Shown: positions 1 through 6,653, counted from the stretch's first letter. The stretch is DNA of 7,893 nucleotides from Balneolales bacterium (GCA_007133875.1 SLLW01000057.1:1-7893); one strand, 5' to 3'. Notes: generated by a model not told the origin, from the sequence alone. Numbers and translations are program-made.

Positions 1-2
1 AG

Positions 3-206
3 AATGAAGTTTTGTTTGCAAAATCAGAGTTTGACAAACAATCCCAGGCCGCCTTTGACAAGGTAAAAGCCCTCAAGGTTCAGCTTAATGAGTTTAATCA
101 GGCCAGTGCGGAGTCCGCCGATAAAGCGGCTGCCACCAAACTGGGCCAAACGATCAACAGTCCTGATGTATGGGAAAGCATCGCCCGCAAGATGCTTGAC
201 GATTAA
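3..206 (+). CDS. 3' end of an unrecognised, probably alpha-helical protein (partial)
   Basis: The frame is open from the left edge to a TAA at 204-206 and reads NEVLFAKSEFDKQ at its visible start, so the true start lies outside the window. The in-frame TTG at 12 is only an internal leucine codon. The visible 67 residues are hydrophilic, rich in Ala, Lys, Asp and Gln, and look helical, with one Trp near the end (PDVWESIARKML). I see no cysteine pairs, membrane segment or known catalytic motif, and I do not recognise the family. It lies 162 bases upstream of the sigma-54 regulator on the same strand. An own promoter candidate for the regulator sits in between, so co-transcription is uncertain. 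A histidine kinase partner for the regulator is unlikely, because no HATPase-like glycine-rich motif is visible in this C-terminus. The reading frame is fairly secure; the function is unknown. Confidence 0.6.
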   Translation, partial: NEVLFAKSEFDKQSQAAFDKVKALKVQLNEFNQASAESADKAAATKLGQTINSPDVWESIARKMLDD

Positions 207-231
207 TTCCGCAGATCCCCCCTTTTAAGGG

Positions 232-260
232 ACGTGTATGACAATAATTTGACTACACGT
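232..260. promoter_or_regulatory. Inverted repeat, possible operator upstream of the response regulator
   Basis: ACGTGTA (232-238) and TACACGT (254-260) are exact reverse complements separated by 15 bases of AT-rich sequence. The right arm also forms a second short dyad, ACAC-GTG-GTGT (255-265). The spacing, about one and a half to two helical turns between arm centres, suits a dimeric DNA-binding protein. The site is centred about 55 bases upstream of the -35-like element at 301, a distance compatible with an activator or an autoregulating NtrC-type protein. It is not followed by a T-run, so it does not look like a terminator. Binding by any protein is inference. Confidence 0.35.
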
Positions 261-300
261 GGTGTGAAACGGAATCATTTGGGTAACGTTTTCATACGCT

Positions 301-328
301 TTGATTTTTTCGTTTTTTCATATATACT
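301..328 (+). promoter_or_regulatory. Candidate sigma-70-type promoter for the response regulator
   Basis: TTGATT (301-306) and TATACT (323-328) are separated by 16 bases and lie in a T-rich stretch. The -10 hexamer matches the TATAAT consensus at five of six positions and the -35 matches TTGACA at four. Transcription would start near 335, leaving a leader of about 35 bases before the ATG at 369. Nearby TTGACT (249-254) lacks a good -10 at the right spacing. If the organism is a Bacteroidota relative, its primary sigma factor may prefer a different consensus, which lowers confidence. Confidence 0.4.
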
Positions 329-368
329 CCAATGGCGATATTGTTAGATCATACACTCCATTTAGTTA

Positions 369-1808
369 ATGAAAGGACGGATTTTAATACTCGACGACGA
401 CAAGCTTCTGCTCGGTTTCATGGAAGAGCACCTGTCCATGAATAACTATGAAGTCATTGCATTTGATTCGCCTTTAAAGGCTCTGTCTTATCTTGAGAAA
501 AACGCCATTGACCTGGTAGTCAGTGATGTTAAAATGAATGAGATGACCGGTGATGAGGTGATGAACCACATCAACAAGAATTACCCTGAAACCGGCGTGA
601 TTCTCATTACCGGGTTCGGCAGTATCAACCATTCGGTTAATGCCATTCGCAAGGGAGCGTTTGATTACATCACCAAACCGTTTACAACCCGGGAAATTCT
701 CTACCGTGTTGACCGCTATTTCGAAACACCACCGGAAGAGAGAAAACAGGAACCCGCCGCTCCTGTCGCTGCATCAGAAAAATCGAAACCGGCTTCGGAT
801 AAATCACGGAGTGGGCCTGCCCGAAAAAGTGCTGCTTCAAATGGGAAAGTGCAAATGGTCGGACACAATCCACATATCAAACGGCTGGTCAGCATGCTCC
901 CCACCATCGCGCCAAGCAGTGCCCCCATTCTGATTCAGGGTGAAAGCGGGACCGGTAAAGAGGTGTTTGCACACCTGATACACCATGAAAGTGACCGGGC
1001 AACCGGGCCGTATATCAAAATCAATTGCGCCAATTTGCCAACTGAACTGGTGGAAAGTACACTTTTTGGCCATATGAAAGGGGCGTTTACCGGTGCCATT
1101 AATGATCAAAAAGGGGCCTTTGATGAAGCAGACGGCGGCACTTTGCTGCTTGATGAAATCACCGAAATTGATATCACTATTCAGGCAAAGCTGCTTCGTG
1201 TGCTGCAGGAGAAAGAGTTTCAGCGCATTGGAAGCCAGAAACCGAAGCGGGTGGATGTCCGGGTTATTGCTACAACCAACCGCAATATTCAGGACGCCAT
1301 TTCGGAGAACCAGTTCCGCGAGGATCTGTACTACCGGTTGAACGTATTTCCAATCACCATACCTCCGTTGCGGGAAAGGCTGGATGATGTACCCCTGCTG
1401 GCCCAGCATTTTGTTGATCGTTATACATCACAATATAACCTTGAGAAAAAGTACATTTCCAAGGAACTAGCCACCCACATGATGAATCAGGAGTGGAAGG
1501 GCAATGTCCGTGAGCTGGATAATAAAGTTCACCGGGGAGTAATCCTCTCACAGGGGGATAGTGAAATCACCACCGATCATGTAGAAGACAACATCTTCTC
1601 CAATGTGGATGAAGGCATCAAAAGTGAAGTACTTTCCGACATACCACTCATTCCCATTGATGAGATGGAATTGCAGATGATAAAAAAGGCACTGGAGCGA
1701 ACACAAGGAAATCAGAAGAAAGCTGCGAAACTTCTGGGTATCTCGGATCGCACGATCCGTAACAAGTTAAAAAACAGCGGTTGGGTCGGCGAACTGGATG
1801 AGGATTGA
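369..1808 (+). CDS. Sigma-54-dependent response regulator, NtrC family (FlrC/FlgR-like)
   Basis: This is a complete 479-residue three-domain cytoplasmic regulator. Residues 1-118 are a receiver domain with acidic pocket D9-D11, phospho-acceptor D53 (VVSDVKM), T81 and K103 (TKP). A Ser/Lys/Pro/Ala-rich linker follows (about 121-160). Residues 164-400 are the AAA+ sigma-54 interaction domain: Walker A GESGTGKE (191-198), GAFTGA loop contacting sigma-54 (238-243), Walker B TLLLDEI (258-264), sensor I ATTNRN (301-306), the arginine-finger region FREDLYYRLNVFP (317-328) and sensor II WKGNVREL (376-383). Residues 441-470 form a Fis-type helix-turn-helix (GNQKKAAKLLGISDRTIRNKL). All motifs are intact, so it should open sigma-54 promoters in response to phosphorylation. 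The start is well set because the receiver's first strand (RILILDDD) follows at once; no clear Shine-Dalgarno precedes it. Being next to hook and rod genes, it may control flagellar genes as FlrC or FlgR do; that role is inferred, and no kinase gene is visible. Confidence 0.93.
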   Translation: MKGRILILDDDKLLLGFMEEHLSMNNYEVIAFDSPLKALSYLEKNAIDLVVSDVKMNEMTGDEVMNHINKNYPETGVILITGFGSINHSVNAIRKGAFDYITKPFTTREILYRVDRYFETPPEERKQEPAAPVAASEKSKPASDKSRSGPARKSAASNGKVQMVGHNPHIKRLVSMLPTIAPSSAPILIQGESGTGKEVFAHLIHHESDRATGPYIKINCANLPTELVESTLFGHMKGAFTGAINDQKGAFDEADGGTLLLDEITEIDITIQAKLLRVLQEKEFQRIGSQKPKRVDVRVIATTNRNIQDAISENQFREDLYYRLNVFPITIPPLRERLDDVPLLAQHFVDRYTSQYNLEKKYISKELATHMMNQEWKGNVRELDNKVHRGVILSQGDSEITTDHVEDNIFSNVDEGIKSEVLSDIPLIPIDEMELQMIKKALERTQGNQKKAAKLLGISDRTIRNKLKNSGWVGELDED

Positions 1809-1870
1809 CTCTCCGCTCACGTGCGAACTGGACGGGAATGGATACTCCTCACAATCCAACACATCACACC

Positions 1871-3256
1871 CTACCCCGTCTTCTTCTTCCAGCGCATCTT
1901 CCCGACAACCTGTTGCGCTTTCCGGATATCTTTGCTTTTCGAGAGTGCGACAAGCCAGCGGCGCATGTAGGTTTCATTGCCCGGTTGATGCTCCAGTAGC
2001 TCCTGGTACAGGTTCGAAGCAAATTCATACCACCCTTTTTCCATGAAGAGCGTCAGGTATTCGAACAACTGCTCTTCGGCTTTCGCGTCAATGTTGTCTG
2101 GAACCAGGCCAGCGAATAACTCGTTGAAGAATCTGACCGACTGCTCATAATCATCCTGTTCAATGGAAAACAGCAGCAGCCGCTGCAATAGCGATGCATC
2201 AACTTTTTCGCCACGCAGCATATACAATCTTTGATAGTGATTGTAGGATTCTTTTCGTAAACCGGCCCGAAACGCCGTTTCGGCCAGCTGCACCAGGGTC
2301 TCTTCCTCGGAAAGCAGTTTGTCAAAATTTGCAGCTGAGATGGTTTCCCCAAGCTGATGATACTGATTCAGAATGTCATGCGCCTCATTCCAACGCTTGG
2401 CGAGCTGATGTATCCGGAACAGAATCAGATATGGCAGCCGCTGTTTTTCCTCAAGTTTGAGCGACATGACCGCCATCTCCACAGCCTGGGCCCATTTATA
2501 TTGCTCTGCCATGCAGCTCGCCAGGCCGTTGATTGCAGCAAGCCGGTCATAGTGCAGCACATCATCAGATTTATTCACTCTCCGGTATTGAGCGGATGCA
2601 AGGACATATTTCCTTTCATCAAAATAGCGGGCTCCGAGTGCAAGAAACACCTGCGGGGACGGCCTGGCTACCGACAGCTCATCTTCCGGATCCAGATCTC
2701 TGAACGGATCGCTATCCCGGTAGATATATACCGGGCTCAAATCAACATCGATCCCTTTCCCGCTGATATACGAGTTGCAATCGGGCAGGTTTTTCCCATT
2801 AAATAAAGGGGTATCGGATTTGGCCACCAGCCGAATCTGATAACATTGTCTCAGCTGATTTTCGCTGCGCCACTGTATCATGGCTGCCTTCCAGTTTTGC
2901 GGATCCAATGTGTCATCGGCCGGAAGCGAGGGAAGGTGGATGGTTTCGTTATCCTCCAAAAAAAGTACCCACGGGGTATCCACCATTTCGAGTACGCGGT
3001 TCCATACCTCCGAGCGATACTCCTCTTTTTCGTAACTATGCCAGACGACCTCCACCGGAACAGAACCGGAAACACCTTCTGGAGCCGCAACATGCACAAC
3101 CGGGAACACCTTCAACCAGGTGAGAATAAGGCCCGGATTCAGGTAGGCCATGTCGGTCAGGAACAGGACCGGAGTTATATCAGTATTTTGTTCCCTGGTG
3201 ATGCTTTTACCGGGAGCTGGAAACTGGGTGGGTGTCAACACATCGTTATGGCCCAT
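1871..3256 (-). CDS. TPR protein with a degenerate family-2 glycosyltransferase-like N-terminus
   Basis: This protein has 461 residues and no signal peptide or membrane span. Residues about 29-190 resemble the SunS-type family-2 glycosyltransferases that carry TPRs: WHSYEKEEYRSEVWNRVLE then PWVLFLEDNE (95-104) parallels the usual 'W..(D/N)FSxARN.AL...WVLFLDADE'. A later IRLVAKSDTPLFNG and LSPVYIYR recall the acceptor-side strands. The metal-binding DXD (usually LDADE) reads LEDNE here, so catalysis is doubtful. Residues about 201-455 are helical and TPR-like, beginning VFLALGARYFDERKYVLASAQYRRV, with repeated Leu/Ala/Tyr-rich helix pairs. The very end is basic (MRWKKKTG). The ATG at 3256 lies 33 bases after the flgL stop, without a clear ribosome site. 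Position after flgL suggests a role in flagellin or hook-protein glycosylation or as a scaffold. The TPR part is fairly sure; the enzyme assignment is by pattern only. Confidence 0.65.
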   Translation of the reverse strand: MGHNDVLTPTQFPAPGKSITREQNTDITPVLFLTDMAYLNPGLILTWLKVFPVVHVAAPEGVSGSVPVEVVWHSYEKEEYRSEVWNRVLEMVDTPWVLFLEDNETIHLPSLPADDTLDPQNWKAAMIQWRSENQLRQCYQIRLVAKSDTPLFNGKNLPDCNSYISGKGIDVDLSPVYIYRDSDPFRDLDPEDELSVARPSPQVFLALGARYFDERKYVLASAQYRRVNKSDDVLHYDRLAAINGLASCMAEQYKWAQAVEMAVMSLKLEEKQRLPYLILFRIHQLAKRWNEAHDILNQYHQLGETISAANFDKLLSEEETLVQLAETAFRAGLRKESYNHYQRLYMLRGEKVDASLLQRLLLFSIEQDDYEQSVRFFNELFAGLVPDNIDAKAEEQLFEYLTLFMEKGWYEFASNLYQELLEHQPGNETYMRRWLVALSKSKDIRKAQQVVGKMRWKKKTG

Positions 3257-3289
3257 GGTACATTCGGTTACTTATAGGTGAATCCCGGC

Positions 3290-4183
3290 TTACATATAAT
3301 CAAGCAGGGTATTATGGATCATCTGGGTATGCACCGCCATTGCCGCTTCAAATGAAATCTGCGTACGCTGCATATCCGAAAACGCTTTCGCAAAATCGGT
3401 ATCGACCAGACTGCTCACATCCGACTTTAACACAATATTGGATGACTCATACTGCTCGAACATGAACTCCAGCCGGTTGATGTTGTTGCCAAGGCGGGAT
3501 GTCTCAATTGATACATGGTCAATAATTTGATCAACATCCGTAAGCATCCCGTTCAATGCCTGGGTGTCGTTATCCAGCAGGGCCTGCTCAATATTCCCGA
3601 TTATTTCAAACATGTCGCCCGCCTGACTGTTGCGCAGTCCGGTCCCGGTCACACTGGTATCAATAAGCAGGTTATCGGCGGCCTGAACCCGCAACGGTGT
3701 GTCATTGCTGAAATCCGCCACACCGCCGGGAACCGCATCGTCAAACTGGAATGGCGCCTCAGCGGAGTTGGTACCGGCAAACAGATAGCGGTCTCCATAG
3801 GACATATTCAGTGTTGAGACCATCGTATCGCGAATGCCCTTGATCTCCTGAGCCATATTTTCGCGCACATTACTGCTGGAGGAGTCGGTAGCCGATTGGG
3901 TCAGTATCCGTTTGATATCCACAAGGTTGTCCAGCGTCTCGTCAAGCGCTTCCTGGGCCAACCTGCCCTGGCGGAGCCCGCTGCTGATGTTATTCTGATA
4001 CTGTTCCTGTTTCCGGATATCCTCTTCTATGACACGGCTGCGCTGAAATGAGATCGGATCCTGCGACGGAAAACGGACCTTTTTCCCGCTGGACAGGTCC
4101 GACTGGATACCGGCCATATGGCTGCGATTTTTATTGATATCCCGTATAAAATCATCAAAAATGATTTTCTGTGTTATGCGCAT
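3290..4183 (-). CDS. flgL: Flagellar hook-filament junction protein FlgL (HAP3)
   Basis: FlgL is the second junction protein between hook and filament, exported through the flagellar type III apparatus and placed on top of FlgK. The 297-residue product has the flagellin-like N-terminal helix region typical of FlgL: MRITQKIIFDDFIRDINKNR at the start, followed by IQSDLSSGKKVRFPSQDP. The middle has the family motif DRYLFAGTNSAEAPFQF (about 151-167), and the C-terminal helix FSDMQRTQISFEAAMAVHTQM ends in LLDYM. Length is near the family norm of about 300 residues, so the variable domain is small. Its ATG lies only two bases after the flgK stop, with GAGGT as ribosome site overlapping that stop, so the two junction proteins are probably translationally coupled. 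The order flgN-flgK-flgL matches many bacteria. Flagellin itself is the alternative reading for such a protein, but the position after flgK and the FAGT motif favour FlgL. Confidence 0.93.
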   Translation of the reverse strand: MRITQKIIFDDFIRDINKNRSHMAGIQSDLSSGKKVRFPSQDPISFQRSRVIEEDIRKQEQYQNNISSGLRQGRLAQEALDETLDNLVDIKRILTQSATDSSSSNVRENMAQEIKGIRDTMVSTLNMSYGDRYLFAGTNSAEAPFQFDDAVPGGVADFSNDTPLRVQAADNLLIDTSVTGTGLRNSQAGDMFEIIGNIEQALLDNDTQALNGMLTDVDQIIDHVSIETSRLGNNINRLEFMFEQYESSNIVLKSDVSSLVDTDFAKAFSDMQRTQISFEAAMAVHTQMIHNTLLDYM

Positions 4184-4185
4184 GA

Positions 4186-5544
4186 CTACCTCACAAGATT
4201 GATAAGTGTATCGTACATTTGCTGGGCGGATGACATGACCCGGGCCGCACCCTGATAGGCTTGCTGAAACTGAATCATCAGGCTGAGTTCCTCATCGATA
4301 TTTACACCGGCTTCGCGCTCCTGCTGCACCTCCAGCATACGGATCTCCGACTCGCGGGTATCCATGGAGTTGCGCAGGCGTGATAATTCACTGCCCGGCT
4401 GGCTGATTGTATCCACGGAATAGTCGATCAGCTTGCGTCCTTCAACAAGCTGCTGGTTCCGGAGCTCGGCAAGGGACGCTGCAATTTCTCCGTTTCCGGC
4501 TTCACCGGCATTTGATGATGCGGCAATGTGCTGATGGTTGTCCACAATCTCCTGATTCACCCGGATGGTCGCAGCGGTAACTCCCGCGGGATCGAAGAAA
4601 TCACGCGTCACCCCGTCTTCCAGTCCGAAACCCTGGTTATGCAGGGCATTCACTTCGGTAACCAGCGTTCCGGCGATCTGATCCAGCCGGTCGATCATCC
4701 CCGGAATGTCCTGCTGATACATGTCAATGCTGGCGGCCAGCTTGCCGCCGGAGGGGTTGATCGTTGTCCCGTTGCCCAGTTCAACCCGGTACGTTTTTTC
4801 AACATCATTAAGATCGGGTTGTAACTCCCGGAACCTGTCCTCGGCCAGTACCTGGACCCCGCCGATATGAACCTCAAGGCTGCCGTTTTTTACTGTTGTC
4901 GTCTCGATATCAACCAGGTTGGAGAGCTTCTCTAGTTTCGCAATCTGAATATCCAGACTTACATTATCCGGACGCCCCATCGCTTCCGCTGTGGTGATCG
5001 ATTTGTTTAGTGAGGCGAGATCGCTGAGAAGATCGTTGATCTGTCTGATGTTGGATGTGATCGAATCGCGGGTGGTATCACTAACCCGGTCCAGGTTTCG
5101 GTTCATATCCTCCAGCTTTTCGGACAGCTGCCGGGCATCACCGACCAGGTTGTTCCGCACGCTCATATCCTGCGGATCGTTTGAAAGCTCGGAAAACGTA
5201 TTGAAGAGCTTGCCGATCTGAACATCCAAATCACCGCCGGAATCGGATGCCATGGATGCCTCCAGTTGTTCCAGGACTTTTTCCCGTTCCTGCATGTAGC
5301 CCATCTCCTGGCGCTTGTCGTGCAGCTGGATATCGGCAAGGTCGTTTCGCAGGCGGGTGATACCGGTCACATTAACCCCAAGACCGGCATTATAGCCGGG
5401 CATCAGCTGTCCCACCGGAGCTTTATCCACCCGCTGGCGGCTGTACCCCGGGGTATCGGCATTGACAATATTGTTGGATGTTACCGACAGCGATCGTTCA
5501 GCACTCTGTAAACCGCTTTTGGAAATTTCTATGAGTGTTCTCAT
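4186..5544 (-). CDS. flgK: Flagellar hook-associated protein FlgK (HAP1)
   Basis: FlgK is the first junction protein, assembled on the distal end of the hook after export as a FlgN-chaperoned subunit. The 452-residue product starts with the axial-protein signature: an N-terminal helix (LIEISKSGLQSAERSLSVTS), then NNIVNADTPGYSRQRV (24-39). It ends with the matching C-terminal helix, ELSLMIQFQQAYQGAARVMS to LINLVR. In between are the FlgK-type long helical segment (about 80-190) and a compact middle with NALHNQGFGLEDG (about 300-312), another family hallmark. At 452 residues it is at the short end of the FlgK range, so the outward-facing variable domains are small or missing. The ATG at 5544 has no clear Shine-Dalgarno and follows flgN by 84 bases, the second-largest gap in the block, which could hold a promoter although I see no convincing one. 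Confidence 0.95.
   Translation of the reverse strand: MRTLIEISKSGLQSAERSLSVTSNNIVNADTPGYSRQRVDKAPVGQLMPGYNAGLGVNVTGITRLRNDLADIQLHDKRQEMGYMQEREKVLEQLEASMASDSGGDLDVQIGKLFNTFSELSNDPQDMSVRNNLVGDARQLSEKLEDMNRNLDRVSDTTRDSITSNIRQINDLLSDLASLNKSITTAEAMGRPDNVSLDIQIAKLEKLSNLVDIETTTVKNGSLEVHIGGVQVLAEDRFRELQPDLNDVEKTYRVELGNGTTINPSGGKLAASIDMYQQDIPGMIDRLDQIAGTLVTEVNALHNQGFGLEDGVTRDFFDPAGVTAATIRVNQEIVDNHQHIAASSNAGEAGNGEIAASLAELRNQQLVEGRKLIDYSVDTISQPGSELSRLRNSMDTRESEIRMLEVQQEREAGVNIDEELSLMIQFQQAYQGAARVMSSAQQMYDTLINLVR
4188..4192 (-). promoter_or_regulatory. Ribosome binding site of flgL overlapping the flgK stop codon
   Basis: On the minus strand the sequence reads GTGAGGTAGTCATG. GAGGT is complementary to the 16S rRNA tail and includes the first base of the flgK TAG stop. 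Four bases separate it from the flgL ATG. This arrangement supports the flgL start and suggests that ribosomes finishing flgK reinitiate at flgL. Confidence 0.6.
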
Positions 5545-5628
5545 GTGTGACTCTGATTTAATACTTTAAAATTCTGTTCGGACCGGAACCGTTGTTTTGG
5601 GGATGAACCTTATGCGTGGCAGCGATTG

Positions 5629-6144
5629 TCAGCCATGCTGGTTCACAGCAATGCCGGATTGAACGGATGATGTCTCACCGTTTGGCCGGTAATGCATGTT
5701 TTTTCCGTTCTGGAGATTGTACACCGACCGCATCAGAAGCCCATTCTGCTCCTGGGCGAATTCCAGCAGCTGTACAAGGTGATCCTGTTGCTGTTGCAGC
5801 CGTTTGACATTGCCTGTGATCAGATTCTGCCACTCGGTGATATAGGCGGTGTATTCCGGAAAGCGTGTTTTCAGCGATTCCAGGGTAATCCGTTCCTCGT
5901 TATCGTCCGCACCGGTGGTAAGGGTGTGGAGCTCCGCAATCAGTTCCTGTTCCGCCTTATGGAAATATTGCTGGGCCGATGCATTTTTTTCTGTGAGCTG
6001 AAGCACCATGGTGGCATCCGATGCAACCACCGCATCCAGTTGTTCGGACATCACGGTCGAGAGTTCCCGGGAGGCTTTGTCGATATTCCGGACTTTTGCC
6101 GACAAGGAATGGATGGGGAGTTCTGCTGATTCCTGGTGTTGCAT
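5629..6144 (-). CDS. flgN: FlgN-type flagellar export chaperone
   Basis: FlgN-type chaperones bind the C-terminal helices of FlgK and FlgL in the cytoplasm and deliver them to the export gate. This 171-residue product is almost entirely helical and Gln/Glu-rich. It ends with the family's usual pattern: a long amphipathic helix ending LLEFAQEQNGLLMRSVYNL (about 128-146), then a short extended tail (NMHYRPNGE) like the Y-x-x-x-G tail of other FlgN proteins. I place the start at the ATG at 6144; a TTG two codons upstream (6150) is in frame but is the weaker choice. No Shine-Dalgarno is obvious. It lies immediately upstream of flgK and flgL, its expected clients, which supports the assignment as much as the weakly conserved sequence does. 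No flgM anti-sigma gene lies beside it, although flgM often accompanies flgN. A generic coiled-coil protein is the alternative. Confidence 0.82.
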   Translation of the reverse strand: MQHQESAELPIHSLSAKVRNIDKASRELSTVMSEQLDAVVASDATMVLQLTEKNASAQQYFHKAEQELIAELHTLTTGADDNEERITLESLKTRFPEYTAYITEWQNLITGNVKRLQQQQDHLVQLLEFAQEQNGLLMRSVYNLQNGKNMHYRPNGETSSVQSGIAVNQHG

Positions 6145-6172
6145 AATCAATCAATTAAGTAATGGATAGTAG

Positions 6173-6553
6173 TTACAAATCAATGGGCGGTTTATCGTCC
6201 GTCCTTTCGTTGCTGAGAGGCATGGGTCCCGGGTTTTCCTCCGGATTGTCCGGTTCCTTCAACTGATCCAGCCGTGCCCAATATTCTTTGACCATATCTG
6301 CCATACCCAGCTGCCTCTGGGCTGCCAGTTCACCGGCAAGTGCATCGGTGATAAACTCACGGTAGAGTGCATTTGACTGACCTGCTCCGGATGATTTATC
6401 GGTCATATCAAACGCATCTTTAGTCATTTCCTGCACCAAATGGCGCGCAAACAGCTCTTCAAAATCAGTAGCGGTCTGCTCCCGGCGCAGCTCGGCTTTT
6501 CGTTCATCCCCCGCTGTGTGCAGGTTCATCGCTATGAAATTTTCTACATTCAT
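6173..6553 (-). CDS. flgJ: Stand-alone rod-binding protein, FlgJ N-terminal type
   Basis: The 126-residue product matches the N-terminal rod-binding (rod-capping) domain of FlgJ. Residues about 28-92 carry the typical pattern TDFEELFARHLVQEMTKDAF followed by a glycine-containing turn (SSGAGQSNALYREF) and the helix LAGELAAQRQLGMADMVKEYW. The C-terminal muramidase domain of enterobacterial FlgJ is absent, as in many other phyla where a separate hydrolase opens the peptidoglycan for the rod. Instead the protein ends in a Pro- and acid-rich tail (about 99-126, containing EENPGPMPLSNE). There is no signal peptide, as expected for a type III export substrate. The ATG at 6553 has at best a weak ribosome site (GAAG, four bases upstream). 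The gene lies between flgI and flgN, the usual place for flgJ. The symbol is by domain and position rather than full-length similarity. Confidence 0.85.
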   Translation of the reverse strand: MNVENFIAMNLHTAGDERKAELRREQTATDFEELFARHLVQEMTKDAFDMTDKSSGAGQSNALYREFITDALAGELAAQRQLGMADMVKEYWARLDQLKEPDNPEENPGPMPLSNERTDDKPPIDL

Positions 6554-6574
6554 GATCTTCGTTTAATCTAAAAT

Positions 6575-6602
6575 CCGGCTGATACCGCATTTTGCGGTCC
6601 GG
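6575..6602 (-). terminator. Hairpin between flgI and flgJ, possible weak terminator or attenuator
   Basis: The minus strand reads CCGG, then ACCGCA-AAA-TGCGGT (6598-6584, a perfect six-base stem with a three-base loop), then ATCAG, then CCGG, then ATTTTAG. The outer CCGG arms can also pair, with a five-base bulge on one side, and a run of four T follows directly. This could terminate part of the transcripts leaving flgI, or protect the 3' end of the flgI message. The short T-run and the bulge make it a weak terminator at best. Confidence 0.4.
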
Positions 6603-6652
6603 CCAATTCCGGTCACATATGGTCACTCCGGCCAATTCCGGCCAACTCCCGG
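6598..6652. repeat. Cluster of three CCGG-rich repeats in the flgI-flgJ gap
   Basis: TCCGGCCAATTCCGG occurs exactly at 6598-6612 and 6627-6641, 29 bases apart. A third, diverged copy (TCCGGCCAACTCCCGG, 6637-6652) overlaps the end of the second. Each copy has CCGG at both ends, so each can pair with itself or with another copy. Between the first two copies GGTCAC occurs twice (6611-6616, 6621-6626). The cluster fills most of the 100-base gap, ends one base before the last base of the flgI stop codon, and touches the neighbouring hairpin. The origin (slippage, a small mobile repeat, or multiple protein sites) cannot be told from one locus. Confidence 0.65.
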
Positions 6653-6653
6653 A

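Noticed and set aside
217..232. CCCTTTTAAGGG as a terminator for the first gene
   Set aside because: Only a four-base stem with a four-base loop is possible and no T-run follows on the plus strand.
207..368. Sigma-54 promoter in front of the regulator
   Set aside because: None of the GG dinucleotides in this stretch is followed by GC after ten bases.
837..1409. Minus-strand open frame of 190 codons inside the response regulator gene
   Set aside because: It is antisense to the conserved AAA+ domain; the plus-strand frame has every expected motif, and the antisense protein (Cys/Phe-rich, low complexity of known motifs) looks like a shadow.
1809..1880. Possible bidirectional terminator between the converging genes (GACGGG at 1831-1836 and CCCGTC at 1875-1880)
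   Set aside because: The arms are six bases with a 38-base gap, no compact stem and no T-run; the right arm lies inside the end of the TPR gene. I see no supportable terminator in this gap.
2357..3277. Plus-strand open frames of 149 and 143 codons across the TPR gene
   Set aside because: Antisense to a 461-codon frame with a consistent helical repeat pattern; both carry many Cys, His and Pro residues typical of shadow frames and have no recognisable domain.
5545..5640. Sigma-54 or sigma-28 promoter in the flgN-flgK gap
   Set aside because: GG/GC pairs here have the wrong spacing on both strands (for example nine bases instead of ten near 5621-5634). TAAAGTAT on the minus strand resembles a sigma-28 -35 element but has no GCCGATAA at the right distance.
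6145..6150. TTG at 6150 as the flgN start
   Set aside because: An ATG lies two codons downstream, neither has a Shine-Dalgarno, and the extra residues add nothing conserved.
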